A stretch of 64,000 nucleotides of DNA from the NCBI RefSeq assembly GCF_023061135.1, contig NZ_JAKGAN010000006.1:1-64000 (forward strand), in the 5' to 3' direction. The notes beneath the pieces were generated by a model. It made no database searches. It saw only the letters and a list, made by a program, of their open reading frames with translations, and was not told the origin of the DNA. Shown piece after piece: positions 52,964 to 62,835 of the stretch. A program made the position numbers and the translations under genes. This DNA comes from Chromohalobacter sarecensis (GTDB taxonomy: Bacteria; Pseudomonadota; Gammaproteobacteria; Pseudomonadales; Halomonadaceae). How positions within the stretch are numbered: the stretch's first letter is position 1; every line of letters starts with the position of its first letter.

Positions 52964-54034
52964 TCAATTCTCCTCAGCGCCGGGTTCCATCCGACGGGCC
53001 TCGAATACATCCTGTCGCGGCAGCACGAACTCAACGTCGCTGCTCTGCTCTTGCTGCATGAGCATTTGCGCCATCTGTCGCGCCGGCACGCCATTGAACA
53101 ATACTTGATAAAGCCCTTCGGCCAAGGGCATGTAAATATCTTCACGGCGCGCTTTCTCGCGTACCAGACTGACGGTGTTGACGCCTTCCGCTACCTGACC
53201 CAGCGACTCGATGGCTTCTTCGAGTGTCTTGTTCTCTCCCAGCGCAAACCCGACACGATAATTGCGCGAGAGCTTCGACGAGCAGGTCACGATGAGATCC
53301 CCCACGCCCGCCAATCCGATGAAGGTCAGCGGATTCGCGCCCAGCGCCACCGCGAAGCGGCTCATTTCCGCCAGCGCCCGCGTCATCAACATGCTGCGCG
53401 TGTTTTCGCCCATGCCCAGCGCCGCTGCCATCCCCGCAGCGATGGCGTAGATGTTCTTCAGCGCACCGCCCAATTCGACGCCATAGCGGTCGTTGCTGGC
53501 ATAAACGCGGAAATAATCGCAGCCGAGTACCGACTGTACCCGTGCCCGGGTATAGGGATCGTCACTGGCGATGACCGTCGCCGTGAGCTGTTTCTCGGCA
53601 ACCTCGGAGGCGAGGTTGGGGCCCGAGAGCACACCGATATGCGGAAAGCCGGTCTCCTCTTCGAGGATCTGGCTCATCAGTTTGAAGCCTTCTTCATGGA
53701 TTCCTTTGGTGGTGCTGACCAGAATTTGCGAAGGCTTGAGCCACGCCCGAGCCTGACGGACAACGGCGGCAAAAGCGCTCGAGGGAATGGCGATGAATAC
53801 CACCTCGGCACCTTCCAGCACGTTGCGCATATCGTCCGACGCGACCACCGAGGGGTTGATGGCGAAATTCGGCAAGTAGCGTGCATTGCGATGTTCGCGG
53901 TTGATCTGCTCGATCAGGGCCGGGTCGCGCATCCACTGGCGCACACGGGCTCCGTTGTCGGCGGCGATACTGGCGATGGCAGTACCGAAGCTGCCGCCGC
54001 CAAGCACGGCGACTTGAAGACGTTCGTCGGTCAT
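52964..54034 (-). CDS. gpsA: NAD(P)H-dependent glycerol-3-phosphate dehydrogenase GpsA
   Basis: Reduces dihydroxyacetone phosphate to glycerol 3-phosphate for phospholipid synthesis. The 356-residue protein has the dinucleotide fold [14 protein letters not shown] near residue 8, the catalytic lysine in [17 protein letters not shown] near residue 190 and the substrate region [16 protein letters not shown] precedes the ATG at 54034. It leads the gpsA-sixA-ABM unit. Confidence 0.96.
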   Translation of the reverse strand: MTDERLQVAVLGGGSFGTAIASIAADNGARVRQWMRDPALIEQINREHRNARYLPNFAINPSVVASDDMRNVLEGAEVVFIAIPSSAFAAVVRQARAWLKPSQILVSTTKGIHEEGFKLMSQILEEETGFPHIGVLSGPNLASEVAEKQLTATVIASDDPYTRARVQSVLGCDYFRVYASNDRYGVELGGALKNIYAIAAGMAAALGMGENTRSMLMTRALAEMSRFAVALGANPLTFIGLAGVGDLIVTCSSKLSRNYRVGFALGENKTLEEAIESLGQVAEGVNTVSLVREKARREDIYMPLAEGLYQVLFNGVPARQMAQMLMQQEQSSDVEFVLPRQDVFEARRMEPGAEEN

Positions 54035-54117
54035 GGACGTTTCCTGATGGCCTGCGAAATGACGCCATTGTAGCGAACCTGACGTGTCACGCACGTCCGA
54101 TCATCATCTGCCTGCAA

Positions 54118-54154
54118 ACGACGACACCGCCCGTGGGCGGGGCGGTGTCGTCGT
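54118..54154 (-). terminator. pntB terminator
   Basis: Perfect 15-base stem from ACGACGACACCGCCC with a seven-base loop, followed by TTTG on the minus strand. It separates pntB from gpsA. Confidence 0.8.
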
Positions 54155-54189
54155 GCTACTCGCTCTGCTCCTGCCAAGCAGCAGGCCGA

Positions 54190-55620
54190 TTAGTCGATCA
54201 TCGGCAACAAGGCATCGATGCTCGATTTGGCGTCGCCATACAGCATGCGCGTGTTTTCCTTGAAGAACAGCGGGTTCTCGATACCCGAGTAGCCCGTACC
54301 CTGGCCACGCTTGCAAACGAAGACTTGTTTGGCGTCCCACACCTTGAGTACCGGCATACCGGCGATGGGGCTGTTGGGGTCTTCCTCGGCGGCCGGATTG
54401 ACGATGTCATTGGAACCAATGACGATCACCGCGTCGGTTTCGGCGAAATCGTCGTTGATCTCGTCCATCTCCAACACAATGTCGTACGGCACCTTGGCCT
54501 CGGCCAGCAGCACGTTCATGTGCCCCGGCAGACGCCCGGCAACCGGATGAATACCGAAGCGCACGGTCTTGCCGGCGGCGCGCAACTTGCGCGTCAGTTC
54601 GCTGACCGCGTTCTGCGCCTGCGCCACCGCCATGCCATAGCCGGGCACGATGATCACGCTGTCGGCATCGTTGAGCGCGCTGGCCACGCCGCCGGTATCG
54701 ATGGCCACCTGCTCACCCTCGATCTCCGCGGCCGGTCCTTTGCTACCACCGAAGCCGCCCAGAATCACGTTGACGAAATTGCGATTCATCGCCTTGCACA
54801 TGATGTAGGACAGAATCGCCCCCGAAGAGCCCACCAGCGCCCCGGTCACGATCAACAGATCGTTGGACAGCGTGAAACCGATGGCCGCCGCCGCCCAGCC
54901 GGAATAGCTGTTGAGCATCGAGACCACCACCGGCATGTCGGCGCCGCCGATGCCCATGATCAGATGATAGCCGATGAAGAACGCCAACAGCGCCAACAGC
55001 AGCAGCGTCCAGAAGCCGGCACCGTTGAGGTAGGCGATCGCCAGCAGCAGCGAGACGATCGCCGCTCCGGCATTGAGCAGATGCCCACCCGGCAGTTGGC
55101 GTGGTTTGCCGTCCACCTTGCCTGCCAGCTTGCCGAAGGCAACCACCGAACCGGTGAACGTCACCGCGCCGATGAACACGCCCAGCACCACCTCGACCTG
55201 CAGAAAGGTCAGCTCCGCCGGGGTTTTCTCGGCTACCAGTGCCGCGAAAGCCGAAAACCCTTCGCTGGCCTGCGCGGCCATGACACGCCGACGTTCCAGA
55301 TCGGCATTGAAGCCGATGAACACCGCCGCCAAGCCGACGAAGCTATGCAGCGCCGCGACCAATTGGGGCATCTCGGTCATATCGACTTTCTTGGCCACAT
55401 AGACGCCGATGCCGGCACCGATCACCATCATCGGAATCATCCACCAATAGCCGCCCACATTGGGGCCGAACATGGTGAAGACGACCGCCAGGGCCATCCC
55501 GACAATGCCATACCAGACGGCACGCTTGGCCTTTTCCTGATTACTCAACCCCCCTAGCGAGAGGATAAACAACACACTTGCCGCCACCGCTGCGGCGGAC
55601 ACCAATCCTTGACTCAACAT
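54190..55620 (-). CDS. pntB: NAD(P) transhydrogenase beta subunit PntB
   Basis: Membrane subunit of the proton-translocating transhydrogenase that makes NADPH from NADH. The 476-residue protein has about nine helices in the first 270 residues, then the NADP-binding domain III with [12 protein letters not shown] near residue 317, [20 protein letters not shown] near residue 353 and [10 protein letters not shown] near residue 397. It follows pntA by 18 bases. The order alpha-beta matches E. coli. Confidence 0.96.
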   Translation of the reverse strand: MLSQGLVSAAAVAASVLFILSLGGLSNQEKAKRAVWYGIVGMALAVVFTMFGPNVGGYWWMIPMMVIGAGIGVYVAKKVDMTEMPQLVAALHSFVGLAAVFIGFNADLERRRVMAAQASEGFSAFAALVAEKTPAELTFLQVEVVLGVFIGAVTFTGSVVAFGKLAGKVDGKPRQLPGGHLLNAGAAIVSLLLAIAYLNGAGFWTLLLLALLAFFIGYHLIMGIGGADMPVVVSMLNSYSGWAAAAIGFTLSNDLLIVTGALVGSSGAILSYIMCKAMNRNFVNVILGGFGGSKGPAAEIEGEQVAIDTGGVASALNDADSVIIVPGYGMAVAQAQNAVSELTRKLRAAGKTVRFGIHPVAGRLPGHMNVLLAEAKVPYDIVLEMDEINDDFAETDAVIVIGSNDIVNPAAEEDPNSPIAGMPVLKVWDAKQVFVCKRGQGTGYSGIENPLFFKENTRMLYGDAKSSIDALLPMID

Positions 55621-55638
55621 CGTCTTTTCTCCGCCGCG

Positions 55639-57210
55639 TTAGGATTTCTGGAACATGGCAAGCATCCGGCGCGTCACCAGGAAGCCACCCACGATATTGA
55701 TGCTGGCGATCAGCACCGAAATACCGGCCAAGAGGCCTACCAGCCAACTGCCCGACCCGATCTGCAGGACCGCGCCGAGCACGATGATGCCCGAGATGGC
55801 ATTGGTCACCGCCATCAGCGGCGTATGCAACGAGTGACTGACGTTCCAGATCACCTGGAAGCCCACGAAACAGGCCAGCACGAACACGATGAAGTGCTGC
55901 ATGAACGACGCCGGCGCTACCAGCCCCAGCAGGCCCATTACCACGCCACCCGCCACGAGCATGCCTACCTGACGCTTGGTCTGGTCGAGAAAAGCAGCGC
56001 GCTCAGCGGCTTTCTTCTCTTCAGGGGTGGGCTCTTTGGGTTTCTCCTTGGGCGCCGACTGTCCGATGGCATTGACCTTGGGCGGCGGCGGCGGAAAGGT
56101 GGTCTCGCCATGGTGCGCCACGGTGACGCCACGAATCACGTCGTCTTCCATGTCGTGAACGATCACGCCATCCTTTTCCGGCGTCAGATCGGTGAGCATG
56201 TGACGAATGTTAGTGGCGTAGAGTAACGATGCCTGCGTCGCCATGCGCGAGGGGAAATCGGTATAGCCGACGACGACCACGCCGTTGTCAGTGACGATAC
56301 GCTCGTCGGGTACGGTGAGATCGCAGTTGCCGCCCTTCTCGGCCGCCAGGTCGACGATCACCGAGCCCGGCTTCATGGCCTGGACCATGTCCTCGAGCCA
56401 CAGCTTGGGCGCCGGCTTTCCCGGGATCAGCGCGGTGGTGATGACGATATCCACCTCGGGCGCCTGTTCACGGAACAGCGCCAGCTGCTTCTCGCGAAAC
56501 TCGGGGCTGGAAGGGGCAGCATAACCGCCGGAGCCCGAGCCATCCTGGCTGTCCTCGAAGTCGAGGAACAGGAACTCGGCACCCATAGATTCGATCTGCT
56601 CGGCGACTTCGGGGCGTACGTCGAAGGCACGCACCACGGCACCCAGGCTGGTCGCGGTGCCAATGGCCGAGAGGCCGGCGACGCCCGCCCCCACGACCAG
56701 CACCTTGGCCGGCGGCACCTTGCCCGCCGCCGTGACCTGACCGGCAAAGAAGCGCCCGAACTGATTGCCGGCCTCGATCACCGCCCGATAACCGGCGATG
56801 TTCGCGGTGCTGGAAAGCGCATCCATCTTCTGGGCACGTGAGATACGCGGCACCATGTCCATGGCGATCACCGTGGCACCGGTCGCCTTGCAGCGCTCGA
56901 GCAGGTCCTCGTTCTGGGCCGGCCAGAAAAACGCGATCAGCGTCTGGCCCTCGCGAAGATAACCGACTTCCTCTTCGCTGGGTTCGCGCACCTTGATGAC
57001 GACATCTGCCGCCGACCACAACGCCGCGCCGCCATCGACGACCTCGACGCCCGCGTCGCGGTATGCATCGTCGTCGAAACCGGCCGTCCGCCCGGCGCCT
57101 GACTCGACGACGCATTCATGGCCGAGTTTCTGGATGTGCTGAGCACTTTCCGGCGTCAGCGCCACGCGCGCCTCGCCCTGGGCACGCTCCCTGGGAGCCC
57201 CAATTCTCAT
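55639..57210 (-). CDS. pntA: NAD(P) transhydrogenase alpha subunit PntA
   Basis: NAD-binding and first membrane part of the transhydrogenase. The 523-residue protein fuses the alanine dehydrogenase-like NAD domain ([53 protein letters not shown] near residue 171) with a C-terminal membrane part of about four helices after a proline-rich linker. AGGAGG precedes the ATG. That start overlaps the stop of a 24-codon upstream ORF by four bases, which suggests translational coupling. Confidence 0.96.
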   Translation of the reverse strand: MRIGAPRERAQGEARVALTPESAQHIQKLGHECVVESGAGRTAGFDDDAYRDAGVEVVDGGAALWSAADVVIKVREPSEEEVGYLREGQTLIAFFWPAQNEDLLERCKATGATVIAMDMVPRISRAQKMDALSSTANIAGYRAVIEAGNQFGRFFAGQVTAAGKVPPAKVLVVGAGVAGLSAIGTATSLGAVVRAFDVRPEVAEQIESMGAEFLFLDFEDSQDGSGSGGYAAPSSPEFREKQLALFREQAPEVDIVITTALIPGKPAPKLWLEDMVQAMKPGSVIVDLAAEKGGNCDLTVPDERIVTDNGVVVVGYTDFPSRMATQASLLYATNIRHMLTDLTPEKDGVIVHDMEDDVIRGVTVAHHGETTFPPPPPKVNAIGQSAPKEKPKEPTPEEKKAAERAAFLDQTKRQVGMLVAGGVVMGLLGLVAPASFMQHFIVFVLACFVGFQVIWNVSHSLHTPLMAVTNAISGIIVLGAVLQIGSGSWLVGLLAGISVLIASINIVGGFLVTRRMLAMFQKS

Positions 57211-57281
57211 GCCACACCTCCTGTTTCTTGTCGAATAGCGCCCTGCCAGGCACCGCTTGCCAAATATTCTATGGTGTTCAT
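57207..57281 (-). CDS. Small upstream ORF coupled to pntA
   Basis: A 24-codon ORF begins [14 protein letters not shown], with AAGGAG six bases before its ATG. Its TGA overlaps the pntA ATG (ATGA), and the pntA ribosome site AGGAGG lies inside its last codons. Translation of this ORF would thus open or block the pntA site. The peptide has no family match and no run of one amino acid, so it is not a classical attenuator. Translation is inferred from the ribosome site and overlap. Confidence 0.55.
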   Translation of the reverse strand: MNTIEYLASGAWQGAIRQETGGVA

Positions 57282-57660
57282 CCTTGACTCCTTGCGCGTC
57301 GCATAGGGCTCATCATCATGAAATCTTGTGGCATATCGATGCATTGGAACATCGTCAGGCAAATAACGTCGTCATGCACCGGGAACCTTGATGCATCTCG
57401 GATAAAAGAGTCTCATTTTTTAATTAAAAACGTCTTTAAAATCAACAGAAAAAAAATTTCAATCATAATCACTGGGTTATAGCAGGCATAACATAGCTCT
57501 TATACTTCAAGTGACGCACAAATCATTGTTTTAACTTGTAATTACCCGAAGCATGAAACCTATCTATTTTCTTATACCACCTATAATCAATGCATTATCC
57601 ACGCTATTGCTTAGTTAAGTCTCGCGCATATTGAAATCTGCGTGGCGATTACTGGCGAGA
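57282..57660. other. AT-rich spacer upstream of pntA
   Basis: Gene-free stretch between pntA and selO. From about 57410 to 57610 it is strongly AT-rich, with runs such as AAAAAAAATTT, quite unlike the surrounding GC-rich DNA. It probably holds the pntA promoter with an UP-like element, though a relic of foreign DNA is possible. No ORF with a ribosome site was found in it. Confidence 0.5.
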
Positions 57661-57666
57661 TAACGA

Positions 57667-57705
57667 CACTCGTCATGACAAAGCCATGGCATGTCATGAC
57701 GAGTG
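57667..57705. other. Nested perfect palindrome downstream of selO
   Basis: Arms CACTCGTCATGACA (57667-57680) and TGTCATGACGAGTG (57692-57705) are perfect over 14 bases. The 11-base spacer holds GCCATGGC, itself a palindrome, and each arm contains TCATGA. It lies 50 bases after the selO stop. No T run follows, so it may be a terminator with weak tail, a protein site or a transcript-end structure. Confidence 0.6.
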
Positions 57706-57754
57706 CGACAATAGAGGCGCGAAGGCGCTGTCGCGTCATTGCTGACGATAAAAG

Positions 57755-59218
57755 TTACGACGAGCAGGAAAGACAAATCACCGAGGCTTCCGGCGCCGGG
57801 GCGGCCGCCCAATACTCCATGCCCGGCTGCGGCGTGAAAGGGTCGGCGAGCAAGGTGCGGAATTCAGCCAGCGGCGCCGTATCACCCGCTTCTGCTGCCT
57901 CGATGACCTGCTGAATGAGGTGTGTGCGCGGCACATAGAGAGGGTTGACCGCCTGCATGGCGTCACGGCGCGACGCGGCATCGCGTGATTCATCCTCGAG
58001 GCGCTGCTGATAACGCGACAGCCAGGCCGCCAGATCGTCGGCCGGCACCTCTTCATGCAGCCACGCGCCGTCATCGACGGCCCATTCACCCAGGGCACGA
58101 AAGGCGCGATGATAGTCGGCACCGGCACCGGCCAGCAGCGTCAGCCAGTCCTGAACCAGTTGGGCATCGCCTTCTTGCACCTGCTCGAGCCCCAAGCGGG
58201 CCCGCATCAGACGCGCATATTCCTGCTGCAGCGCCGGTTCGTACTCCGCCAGCTGCGTTCGCAGCGCTTCCGGGTCGGCCAGCGGCGTCAGCGACTGACC
58301 CAGCACCGAGAGGTTCCACAATCCCACGCCGGGCTGTTGATCGAAGGCGTAACGCCCCCCGGTATCGGTATGGTTGGGCACCAGAGTGGGCTCGTAACGA
58401 TCCATGAAGGCATAGGGCCCATAATCCAGCGTCAATCCCAGAATCGACATGTTGTCGGTGTTCATCACTGCATGCACGAAACCGTAAGCCTGCCAGGCGG
58501 CGATCAAGCGAGCCGTGCGCGCGACTGTATCGCCGAACAGCGCCTCCGCCGGTGCATCACTTTCCGCCAAGGCCGGGCGATGACGCGTAATGACATGCTC
58601 GACGAGACGCTGAAGGTCATCGTTGCGACGCGCCTGATACAGCCATTCGAAGTGCCCGAAGCGCACGTGACTGGGTGCCAAGCGCAACAGGGTCGCGCCG
58701 GGTTCGACCCGCTCGCGCTGGACCTTCTCGTCGTTAATCGACAACGCCAACGCCAGCGTCGTGGGGATGCCCAGGCCCGCCATGGCCTCACCAGCGAGAT
58801 ATTCACGAATTGTCGAACGCAGCACCGCGCGGCCATCGCCGAAACGCGAATACGGCGTTTGCCCAGCCCCTTTGAGATGCAGATCCCAGAAGCCGTCTTC
58901 GGTCGCCACTTCGCCCAGTAGCAGCCCGCGCCCATCGCCCAAGGCGGGGTTATAGACCCCGAATTGATGGCCGGTGTATTTCTGCGCCAGGGGTTCCATC
59001 CCCGGTAACACGGTTTCGCCACCCAAGACTTGGCGCAGCGTCTCGCGCGACGGGGGATCGTCGTTGAAAAGCGCTGGGTCGAGGCCTAGCGCACGACAAC
59101 CGCGCGGACTGATATCCACCAGTCGCGTGTTTCTCCAGGCTGCGGGGCTGACCCGGGTAAAGAAGTCGTTGGGCAGACACGCCCAAGCATTGTCGAAGCG
59201 CAGCGCATCGAGTGTCAT
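57755..59218 (-). CDS. selO: Protein adenylyltransferase SelO (YdiU)
   Basis: Pseudokinase-fold enzyme of 487 residues that attaches AMP to Ser, Thr and Tyr of proteins, linked to redox stress. The lysine is in LHLKGAGQTPYSRFGDGRAVLRSTIREYL near residue 115, and the metal-binding pair is in NTDNMSILGLTLDYGPYAFMD near residue 250. GAGGT precedes the ATG at 59218; an ATG seven codons earlier is possible. The C-terminal CLSCSS has the conserved cysteines of the family. Confidence 0.94.
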   Translation of the reverse strand: MTLDALRFDNAWACLPNDFFTRVSPAAWRNTRLVDISPRGCRALGLDPALFNDDPPSRETLRQVLGGETVLPGMEPLAQKYTGHQFGVYNPALGDGRGLLLGEVATEDGFWDLHLKGAGQTPYSRFGDGRAVLRSTIREYLAGEAMAGLGIPTTLALALSINDEKVQRERVEPGATLLRLAPSHVRFGHFEWLYQARRNDDLQRLVEHVITRHRPALAESDAPAEALFGDTVARTARLIAAWQAYGFVHAVMNTDNMSILGLTLDYGPYAFMDRYEPTLVPNHTDTGGRYAFDQQPGVGLWNLSVLGQSLTPLADPEALRTQLAEYEPALQQEYARLMRARLGLEQVQEGDAQLVQDWLTLLAGAGADYHRAFRALGEWAVDDGAWLHEEVPADDLAAWLSRYQQRLEDESRDAASRRDAMQAVNPLYVPRTHLIQQVIEAAEAGDTAPLAEFRTLLADPFTPQPGMEYWAAAPAPEASVICLSCSS

Positions 59219-59296
59219 GGTGACCTCGCGAAGGGGCATATGAGTCTACTTTACACGTCCGGCAGCGACCGATAAAAGCGTGCCGAACGACCAAAA

Positions 59297-59316
59297 ACGC
59301 CGCCCGAAGGCGGCGT
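59297..59316 (-). terminator. Terminator of the Bax-like gene
   Basis: Eight-base stem ACGCCGCC/GGCGGCGT with a TTCG tetraloop on the minus strand, followed by a T run. It is a textbook intrinsic terminator. Confidence 0.9.
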
Positions 59317-59339
59317 CGAAATACGGCGGAGACAACGCC

Positions 59340-60182
59340 TCAAGCCGGGCTGTCTTCGGCGTCGCCGCTGCTGTGCTCGCGAATCAATTCGGCGTTGGTG
59401 CGCAACAGCGCCAACAGCACATCGAAATAGTTGTCGCGCACGGAGTAGCTGTCCAGTGTGCGAATCAGGGACTCGGCGCTGACGGGCTCTCCTTTTTCAT
59501 TCTGCGCGGCCCGCGTTTGCCGCATCGTGAGATAAGCACGGTGCGTGTTCAAGTTATGCAGGTACGCTTCGATACTCGCCTGGACGCTATCGAAGTGCTG
59601 GTAACGGCGGCTACTGCCTTGCTGGGCCAAGCCGCAGCCCTCGCTGAAGCAACGCAAGCCGAACAAATTGTTGCCTTGGCGAGCGAAGCGCGACGTGCCC
59701 CACCCCGATTCTTCCACGGCCTGGATGACCACCATTTCCAACGGCAGGGTATCGACACGAGAGAGAAGGTACTCGAACGTGTTGGATGTGCCGCATTCGA
59801 TCTGGTAGCTACCGCACAGTTGCTGGAGGTGCGATTGTTCGGCATCACTCAGCGAATCCTGACGCGCACGCGCGTCGAGCAACCAATCACGCTGGGCCTG
59901 AATCTTGGCGTTTTCCGCTTCGACCAACGGCACCAGCAACTCGAGAAACGCCGTCTTGCGTTCGGGCCCGGCCGAATAGTCGCGCAAGTCCGGCATCTCC
60001 TCGACGGAATCGAGAGCCGGTGTGTCGACGTTGCTTTCGAGTGTCCGCACGTCTCGCGAGGGAGACGCAGCATGGGCATCCAGGGGCGGCGGCGCCACCG
60101 TCGCGCCAAACGTACCCAGCAATGCCGCCGCGACAACACCACGCCATCGCCGGGGAGAGAACAAGTCGTGTCGAATCGGCAT
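59340..60182 (-). CDS. Bax-like glucosaminidase-domain protein
   Basis: Exported peptidoglycan-hydrolase-like protein of 280 residues. It has an N-terminal signal (hydrophobic VVAAALLGTFGATVA) and a C-terminal glucosaminidase domain with the catalytic Glu in VIQAVEESGWGTSRFARQGNNLFGLRCF near residue 160. It matches the Bax family, whose members may trim glycan strands. AAGGAG precedes the ATG. It stands between selO and htpG as a single gene. Confidence 0.88.
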   Translation of the reverse strand: MPIRHDLFSPRRWRGVVAAALLGTFGATVAPPPLDAHAASPSRDVRTLESNVDTPALDSVEEMPDLRDYSAGPERKTAFLELLVPLVEAENAKIQAQRDWLLDARARQDSLSDAEQSHLQQLCGSYQIECGTSNTFEYLLSRVDTLPLEMVVIQAVEESGWGTSRFARQGNNLFGLRCFSEGCGLAQQGSSRRYQHFDSVQASIEAYLHNLNTHRAYLTMRQTRAAQNEKGEPVSAESLIRTLDSYSVRDNYFDVLLALLRTNAELIREHSSGDAEDSPA

Positions 60183-60263
60183 GAGACGACTCCTTGAACA
60201 TGAAGATGTCAGTCTAGCAACAACGGACGTCCATGTTGAATCAATATTGCCGCCATCAAAACG

Positions 60264-60294
60264 CACCGGGCCGGCCCATGCGGCCGGCCCGGTG
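60264..60294 (-). terminator. htpG terminator
   Basis: Thirteen-base stem CACCGGGCCGGCC/GGCCGGCCCGGTG with a five-base loop, followed by TTTT on the minus strand, directly past htpG. Confidence 0.85.
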
Positions 60295-60312
60295 AGTGAA
60301 CGCCAACGCGGT

Positions 60313-62211
60313 TCAGTTGCTCAAGAGCTTGTTGAGGCGCTGGACATAGGTAGCGGGGTCTTCGAGATGTCCGCCCTCGGCGATGATCGCCTGATCGAGC
60401 AGGATCCGCGCGAGGTCGTCGAATCTGGAATCGTCAGCACTCTCCAAGCGTGTCACCAGCCCATGCTCAGGGTTGAGCTCAAGGATCGGCTTGACCTCCG
60501 GCAACGGCTGTCCAGCCGCTTCCATGAGGCGGCGCATCTGATAGCCCATGTCATGCTCGGAAAGCACGACACACGCCGGCGAATCGGTCAGACGATGCGT
60601 CACACGCACTTCCTGTACCTCGTCGCCCAACGCAGCCTTGACGCGCTCGAGCAGCGGCGCCTTGGCCTTGGCCGTCTCTTCCTGGGCTTTCTTTTCTTCC
60701 TCGTCGGCCATCTCGTCGAGATCGAGATCCCCCTTGGCGACATCGACCAAGGCCTTGCCGTCGTATTCGGTGAGATGGCTCATCAGCCACTCGTCGATAC
60801 GATCATGCAGCAAGAGTACCTCGATGCCCTTCTTGCGGAAGATTTCCAAATGCGGGCTGTGGCTTGCCGCATTGAAGCCGTCGGCCACCAGGTAATAGAT
60901 TTTCTGCTGGCCTTCCTTCATGCGTTCCACGTAGCCGGCCAGCGACTGATCCTGGGTGGCGCTATCAGTATGCGTGGAAGAAAAACGCAACAGCTCGGCA
61001 ATCTTGTCGCGGTTGGCGAAGTCTTCTGCCGGCCCTTCCTTGAGCACGTTACCGAAGGCATTCCAGAACGTCTGGTAAGCGTCCTCGTCCTTGGCCAGCT
61101 TCTTGAGCATGTCCAACGAGCGCTTGGTCAACGCGGACTTGAGCTTGTCGACCTGAGGATCTTTCTGCAGCAATTCACGCGAGATGTTGAGCGACAGATC
61201 CTTGGAGTCGACCACGCCTTTGATGAAACGCAGATAGAGCGGCAAGAACTGCTCGGCGTCGTCCATGATGAATACGCGCTGCGCATAGAGCTTGAGCCCA
61301 CGCACGCCCTCGCGCTGATTGAGATCGAACGGCGCGCGACCCGGCACGTACAGCAAGCTGGTGTATTCGAGCGTGCCTTCGACCTTGTTGTGGCTCCAGA
61401 TCAGCGGATCGCTGAAATCGTGCGCCACATGCTTGTAGAACGCCTTGTATTCGTCCTCGCTGATTTCTTCCTTGGGCCGCACCCACAACGCCGTCGCCTC
61501 ATTGACGGTTTCCCAAGTGACGGTTTCGCTCCCCTCGATCTCGTTGCCCTCTTCATCTTGGGCCTTTTCGACCTTGGGCATACGCACCGGCACTTCGATG
61601 TGGTCGGAATAGGTACGCACGAGATGCTTGAGGCGCTCGGCGTCGGCGAATTCCTTGGCGTCTTCCTTCAGGTGCAACACGATTTCGGTGCCACGTTCGG
61701 GCTTATCGATATCCGCGATATCGAACTCGCCTTCACCACGGGAGTGCCATTCCACGCCCTGTTCCTGGTCGACTCGACGCGTGCGCACGGTAATTTCGTC
61801 GGAGACGATGAAGCCGGAATAGAAGCCCACACCGAACTGACCGATCAGCTTGGCATCTTTCTGCTTTTCGCCGGAGAGCTGCTGGAGGAATTCCGCCGTG
61901 CCGCTGCGTGCGATAGTGCCCAGGTTCTGGATGACCTCGTCGCGGCTCATGCCGATGCCGTTGTCACGCACGGTGACGGTGCCGGCTTCAGCATCGTGCT
62001 CGATCTCGACGCGCAACTCGCTGTCATTGCCGTACAGCGCATCGTTGTCCAACGCCTCGTAGCGCAACTTGTCGCAGGCATCCGCGGCATTAGAAATCAG
62101 CTCGCGCAGGAAGATCTCCCGGTTGGAATACAGGGAGTGAATCATCAGCTGCAAGAGCTGTTTGACTTCGGTCTGGAAGCCCATTGTTTCGGCTTGAGCG
62201 GCGGTAGTCAT
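60313..62211 (-). CDS. htpG: Molecular chaperone HtpG (Hsp90)
   Basis: Bacterial Hsp90 of 632 residues. The GHKL ATP site is visible as [11 protein letters not shown] near residue 42, [11 protein letters not shown] near residue 85 and [11 protein letters not shown] near residue 125. The middle domain and C-terminal dimer helix follow the family. The central acidic insert of eukaryotic Hsp90 is absent. AGGGGAA precedes the ATG. No heat-shock promoter could be assigned with confidence. Confidence 0.97.
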   Translation of the reverse strand: MTTAAQAETMGFQTEVKQLLQLMIHSLYSNREIFLRELISNAADACDKLRYEALDNDALYGNDSELRVEIEHDAEAGTVTVRDNGIGMSRDEVIQNLGTIARSGTAEFLQQLSGEKQKDAKLIGQFGVGFYSGFIVSDEITVRTRRVDQEQGVEWHSRGEGEFDIADIDKPERGTEIVLHLKEDAKEFADAERLKHLVRTYSDHIEVPVRMPKVEKAQDEEGNEIEGSETVTWETVNEATALWVRPKEEISEDEYKAFYKHVAHDFSDPLIWSHNKVEGTLEYTSLLYVPGRAPFDLNQREGVRGLKLYAQRVFIMDDAEQFLPLYLRFIKGVVDSKDLSLNISRELLQKDPQVDKLKSALTKRSLDMLKKLAKDEDAYQTFWNAFGNVLKEGPAEDFANRDKIAELLRFSSTHTDSATQDQSLAGYVERMKEGQQKIYYLVADGFNAASHSPHLEIFRKKGIEVLLLHDRIDEWLMSHLTEYDGKALVDVAKGDLDLDEMADEEEKKAQEETAKAKAPLLERVKAALGDEVQEVRVTHRLTDSPACVVLSEHDMGYQMRRLMEAAGQPLPEVKPILELNPEHGLVTRLESADDSRFDDLARILLDQAIIAEGGHLEDPATYVQRLNKLLSN

Positions 62212-62363
62212 GGTCGAAATTCCCCTGTGGCCATAACGGATGCATGTTAAGCGGTGAAAAATGTGACGATAGATATCGTCATGCGCATCGATATGGGGGC
62301 CGCGCGAGACTTTTCAAGCGCTTGCGGCCCGGTCCAGGTGTTCCGTTGCCAAGGACTTCAACC

Positions 62364-62696
62364 TTAGGGTGCGGCATCGGGCGGATCGATGCCTTTCCAG
62401 CGCCGGTAAGGCGCAAGCGAATGGTCGACGCGGGTCAGCAGCCAGCCGACGATGAAGACGTCATCGACCACGCCGATGAGCATCAGGAAATCGGGGATGA
62501 GATCGAAGGGCATGATTAAATAGGCCACCGCCGCCGTCATCCAACCGCAGGCCGCCCAGGGCACAGGACGATAGCGACCGGCTGTCACATCACCCAGCAT
62601 GGGCACGAACACACGCAGCGCGCGGGCGATGCGCATCAATGCCCCGCTGCGCTGCTTGAGCCGCGACCACCGGGCCAGTCCTCGCATGAACTTCAT
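62364..62696 (-). CDS. YkvA family (DUF1232) membrane protein
   Basis: Small protein of 110 residues with the DUF1232 core AVAYLIMPFDLIPDFLMLIGVVDDVFIVGWLL, which holds the family motif P-DLIPD and probably two membrane helices. The N-terminus is basic. Its function is unknown. AGGAGG precedes the ATG at 62696. It is divergent from slt by about 140 bases. Confidence 0.88.
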   Translation of the reverse strand: MKFMRGLARWSRLKQRSGALMRIARALRVFVPMLGDVTAGRYRPVPWAACGWMTAAVAYLIMPFDLIPDFLMLIGVVDDVFIVGWLLTRVDHSLAPYRRWKGIDPPDAAP

Positions 62697-62835
62697 GGCA
62701 TGCCTCCTTGGCGTTGCGTGCCTGCTGGCGTCATCATGCATGAGTGTCGCCATTCGGCAACACTACCCAAGGCGTGTCCCCTGAGCGAGGATGATCACAT
62801 CATTATCTCGCCAGGCAAGCAAGGAGACATGGAAG

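Noticed and set aside
54133-55557. Open frame antisense to pntB
   Set aside because: Low-complexity His/Arg-rich translation, a typical shadow of a GC-rich membrane protein gene.
60022-62250. Open frame of over 700 codons antisense to htpG
   Set aside because: It mirrors the HtpG reading frame, lacks a ribosome site and has no recognisable domain.
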